In this document: positions 6,154 to 8,107 of the stretch, piece after piece | Layout of the letters: the number at the start of each line of letters is the position of its first letter | Position numbering within the stretch: position 1 is the first letter of the stretch | Assembly (NCBI GenBank): GCA_910586875.1 | Contig: CAJUJI010000128.1 | Span: forward strand, 1-8,107 | DNA length: 8,107 nt | Direction: 5' to 3' | From: an uncultured Anaerotruncus sp. | Lineage (GTDB): Bacteria > Bacillota > Clostridia > Oscillospirales > Ruminococcaceae | Notes under the pieces: model-generated | The model's database searches: none | What the model saw: only the letters and a program-made list of their open reading frames with translations | Told to the model about the DNA's origin: nothing | Program-made: the position numbers and the translations under genes

Positions 6154-8107
6154 TCAGGAAATATCCGCTAGCTCCAAATACTGATAGCCATTTTCCGCGA
6201 TATACTCCTTGCGCCCAGGCAGGTTATCCCCCAACAGCAGATCAAACATCTCACTTGTGGCCTCCGCCTGGGAAGGCGTTACCTTAATCAGTCTGCGGGT
6301 TTCCGGATTCATCGTGGTCATCCACATCATATCCGGCTCGTTTTCACCCAAGCCCTTTGAACGCTGGATGGTATATTTGGCCTTCCCAATTCTTGCAAGC
6401 GCGTCTGCTTTTTCCTGCTCGGTATAGGCAAAATAGGTTTTATCCTTTGTTGTAATTTCATAGAGCGGAGACTCTGCGATATAAACATACCCCTGTTCAA
6501 TCAGTGTCGGCGCCAACCGGTAAATCATCGTCAAAATCAAGGTGCGTATCTGAAATCCGTCAACATCCGCATCTGTACAGATGACCACCTTGTTCCAGCG
6601 CAGCCCCGACAGATCAAACGAAGACAAGTCTTTATTCGCCTTGCTGGTGACCTCAACCCCACAGCCCAACACCTTGAAAATATCTGTGATAATCTCGTTT
6701 TTAAAAATCTTGTCATACTCCGCCTTCAGGCAATTGAGAATCTTTCCACGCACAGGGATAATCGCTTGAAATTCGGAATCCCGCCCCAATTTGCAGGCGC
6801 CCAACGCGGAATCTCCCTCCACAATATAAATTTCCCGTCGGGAGGTATCTCGTGTACGGCAGTCAACAAATTTCTGCACCCGATTGGACAGATCTATCGT
6901 GCCCGCCAATTTTTTCTTGAGATTCAACCGGGTCCGCTCGGCATTTTCGCGGCTGCGCTTGTTGATCAACACCTGTTCCGCAATTCGCGCCGCATCGTCG
7001 GGATTCTCGATGAAGTATACCTCCAGCTGATGCCGCAGAAAATCGTTCATCGCCTCATAGATAAATTTATTGGTAATCGCCTTTTTGGTCTGGTTCTCAT
7101 AGGAAGTCTGTGTAGAAAAGCTGCTGGAAATCAGCACCAAACAATCTTCCACATCTGCAAAGGTGATCTTGCTTTCTCCCTTTGTATACTTGCCCGCATT
7201 TTTCAGATAGTTGTCAATCATATACACGAATGCCAACTTGACCGCGCGCTCGGGTGAACCGCCATATTCCAGCCAGCTGGAATTGTGATAATATTCGGTG
7301 CGTTTCACCCGATTGGAAAAGCAAAACGCCACCCCCAGCCGGACCTTATATTCCGGCTTATCCGCACGATCACGGCCGCGGCGTTCCGCCCTCCAATGCT
7401 GCACAGGTGTGAGTGTATTCTCCGTAGCAATCTCAAGTGCATAATCCACAATCCCGTTTTGATACAAAAACTCCTGCTCGGTAAAACCATCCTGCGTTTG
7501 GTCGCGCAGCACAAAACGCAGATTATCATTTACCACCGCCTGCCGCTTGATCACATCCACAAAATGCGCCAGCGGGATATCAATTTCAGTAAATACCTGC
7601 AAATCCGGTTTCCAGCGTATCCGGCTGCCGGTCTGCTTGCGGCGGGTCGCTTCCTTGTGTAAACCTCCTACATTCTCGCCATGTTCAAAATGCAAGGTAT
7701 ATTTTTGACCGTCACGATAAATTTCCACATCCATATATTCTGAAGAATACTGGGTCGCACATAGCCCCAGTCCATTCAGACCTAGGGAATATTCGTAGCT
7801 TTCGCCTTCATTGGTCGCATATTTTCCGCCTGCATACAGCTCGCAAAATAACAACTCCCAGTTGTATCTCTCCTCATGCGGGTTGTAATCCACCGGAATG
7901 CCACGGCCAAAATCTTCTATCTCAATGGAATGATCCAGATAACGGGTGACGATAATTTTATCTCCATGCCCCTCTCGCGCCTCATCAATCGAGTTGGAGA
8001 GGATCTCAAACATCGCGTGCTGGCAGCCTTCCAGTCCGTCAGAGCCGAAAATAACGCTTGGACGCTTGCGGACCCGGTCGGCGCCCTTGAGTGCGGAAAT
8101 GCTTTCG
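6154..8107 (-). CDS. parE: Type IIA DNA topoisomerase subunit B, divergent ParE/GyrB-like (5' end beyond window)
   Basis: This is the ATPase and Toprim subunit of a type IIA topoisomerase, which works as a heterotetramer with the ParC-like subunit encoded next. The frame stays open to the right edge, so an internal Met at 8011-8013 is not the start: the 31 codons before it encode the family's N-terminal RKRP...G..GLEGC.H segment. Counting the first complete codon (8104-8106) as residue 1, 650 residues are visible. The GHKL ATPase shows NSIDEA with Asn38 and DFGRGIP with the nucleotide-contact Asp. A transducer segment with QTK follows near residue 330. The Toprim domain has Glu420 in EGDSALG and Asp502/504/506 in DADVD, then PVRGKILN and KGLGE. 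All metal-binding acids are present, so it should be active. Several usual motifs differ: LGLNGLG replaces GGLHGVG, and Phe follows the nucleotide-contact Asp. The stop is TGA. I chose ParE-like over GyrB because the partner lacks a GyrA box; the true subclass is uncertain. Confidence 0.93.
   Translation of the reverse strand, partial: ESISALKGADRVRKRPSVIFGSDGLEGCQHAMFEILSNSIDEAREGHGDKIIVTRYLDHSIEIEDFGRGIPVDYNPHEERYNWELLFCELYAGGKYATNEGESYEYSLGLNGLGLCATQYSSEYMDVEIYRDGQKYTLHFEHGENVGGLHKEATRRKQTGSRIRWKPDLQVFTEIDIPLAHFVDVIKRQAVVNDNLRFVLRDQTQDGFTEQEFLYQNGIVDYALEIATENTLTPVQHWRAERRGRDRADKPEYKVRLGVAFCFSNRVKRTEYYHNSSWLEYGGSPERAVKLAFVYMIDNYLKNAGKYTKGESKITFADVEDCLVLISSSFSTQTSYENQTKKAITNKFIYEAMNDFLRHQLEVYFIENPDDAARIAEQVLINKRSRENAERTRLNLKKKLAGTIDLSNRVQKFVDCRTRDTSRREIYIVEGDSALGACKLGRDSEFQAIIPVRGKILNCLKAEYDKIFKNEIITDIFKVLGCGVEVTSKANKDLSSFDLSGLRWNKVVICTDADVDGFQIRTLILTMIYRLAPTLIEQGYVYIAESPLYEITTKDKTYFAYTEQEKADALARIGKAKYTIQRSKGLGENEPDMMWMTTMNPETRRLIKVTPSQAEATSEMFDLLLGDNLPGRKEYIAENGYQYLELADIS

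Noticed and set aside
1..8107. Mobile element, CRISPR, toxin-antitoxin or defence system
   Set aside because: No transposase, integrase, regularly spaced repeats or small paired genes are visible; the confident genes are housekeeping or sporulation genes.

Overview
The window reads as a chromosomal housekeeping segment from a spore-forming Bacillota, most likely a clostridium of the Oscillospiraceae/Ruminococcaceae kind. The evidence is a sporulation gene of the YunB family, strong Shine-Dalgarno sequences of the AGGAGG type, moderate G+C in the coding parts, and a type IIA topoisomerase pair that diverges from both standard gyrase and standard topoisomerase IV in a way I associate with Clostridia. 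The taxonomic placement is inference.

All four confident genes lie on the minus strand, so in transcription order the window runs from right to left. First comes a ParE/GyrB-like ATPase-Toprim subunit, whose first residues lie beyond the right edge. After a 181-base gap with inverted repeats comes its partner, a ParC/GyrA-like subunit, which ends at a strong G+C-rich hairpin terminator (3658-3692). A 396-base intergenic region follows, with a candidate promoter overlapped by a long imperfect inverted repeat. Next is a yunB-like membrane-anchored sporulation protein. Last is ligA, the NAD-dependent DNA ligase, which has its own extended -10 promoter and whose best start is an ATG five codons inside the longest frame.

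The left 549 bases hold no confident gene. They contain a terminator-like inverted repeat at about 200-229, an AT-rich stretch at 1-200, and a short minus-strand frame (348-479). That frame continues in phase beyond one TAA for another 23 codons and could be a decayed small gene.

Functionally the topoisomerase pair and LigA both handle DNA topology and strand breaks. YunB is physically between them but belongs to endospore development, and the terminator after the ParC-like gene makes it a separate transcription unit. I do not see a phage, transposon, CRISPR, toxin-antitoxin or defence system here. The most interesting content is the divergence of the topoisomerase pair (altered ATPase motifs, no GyrA box, Ala at the quinolone-contact serine) and the unexplained symmetrical sequences between genes.
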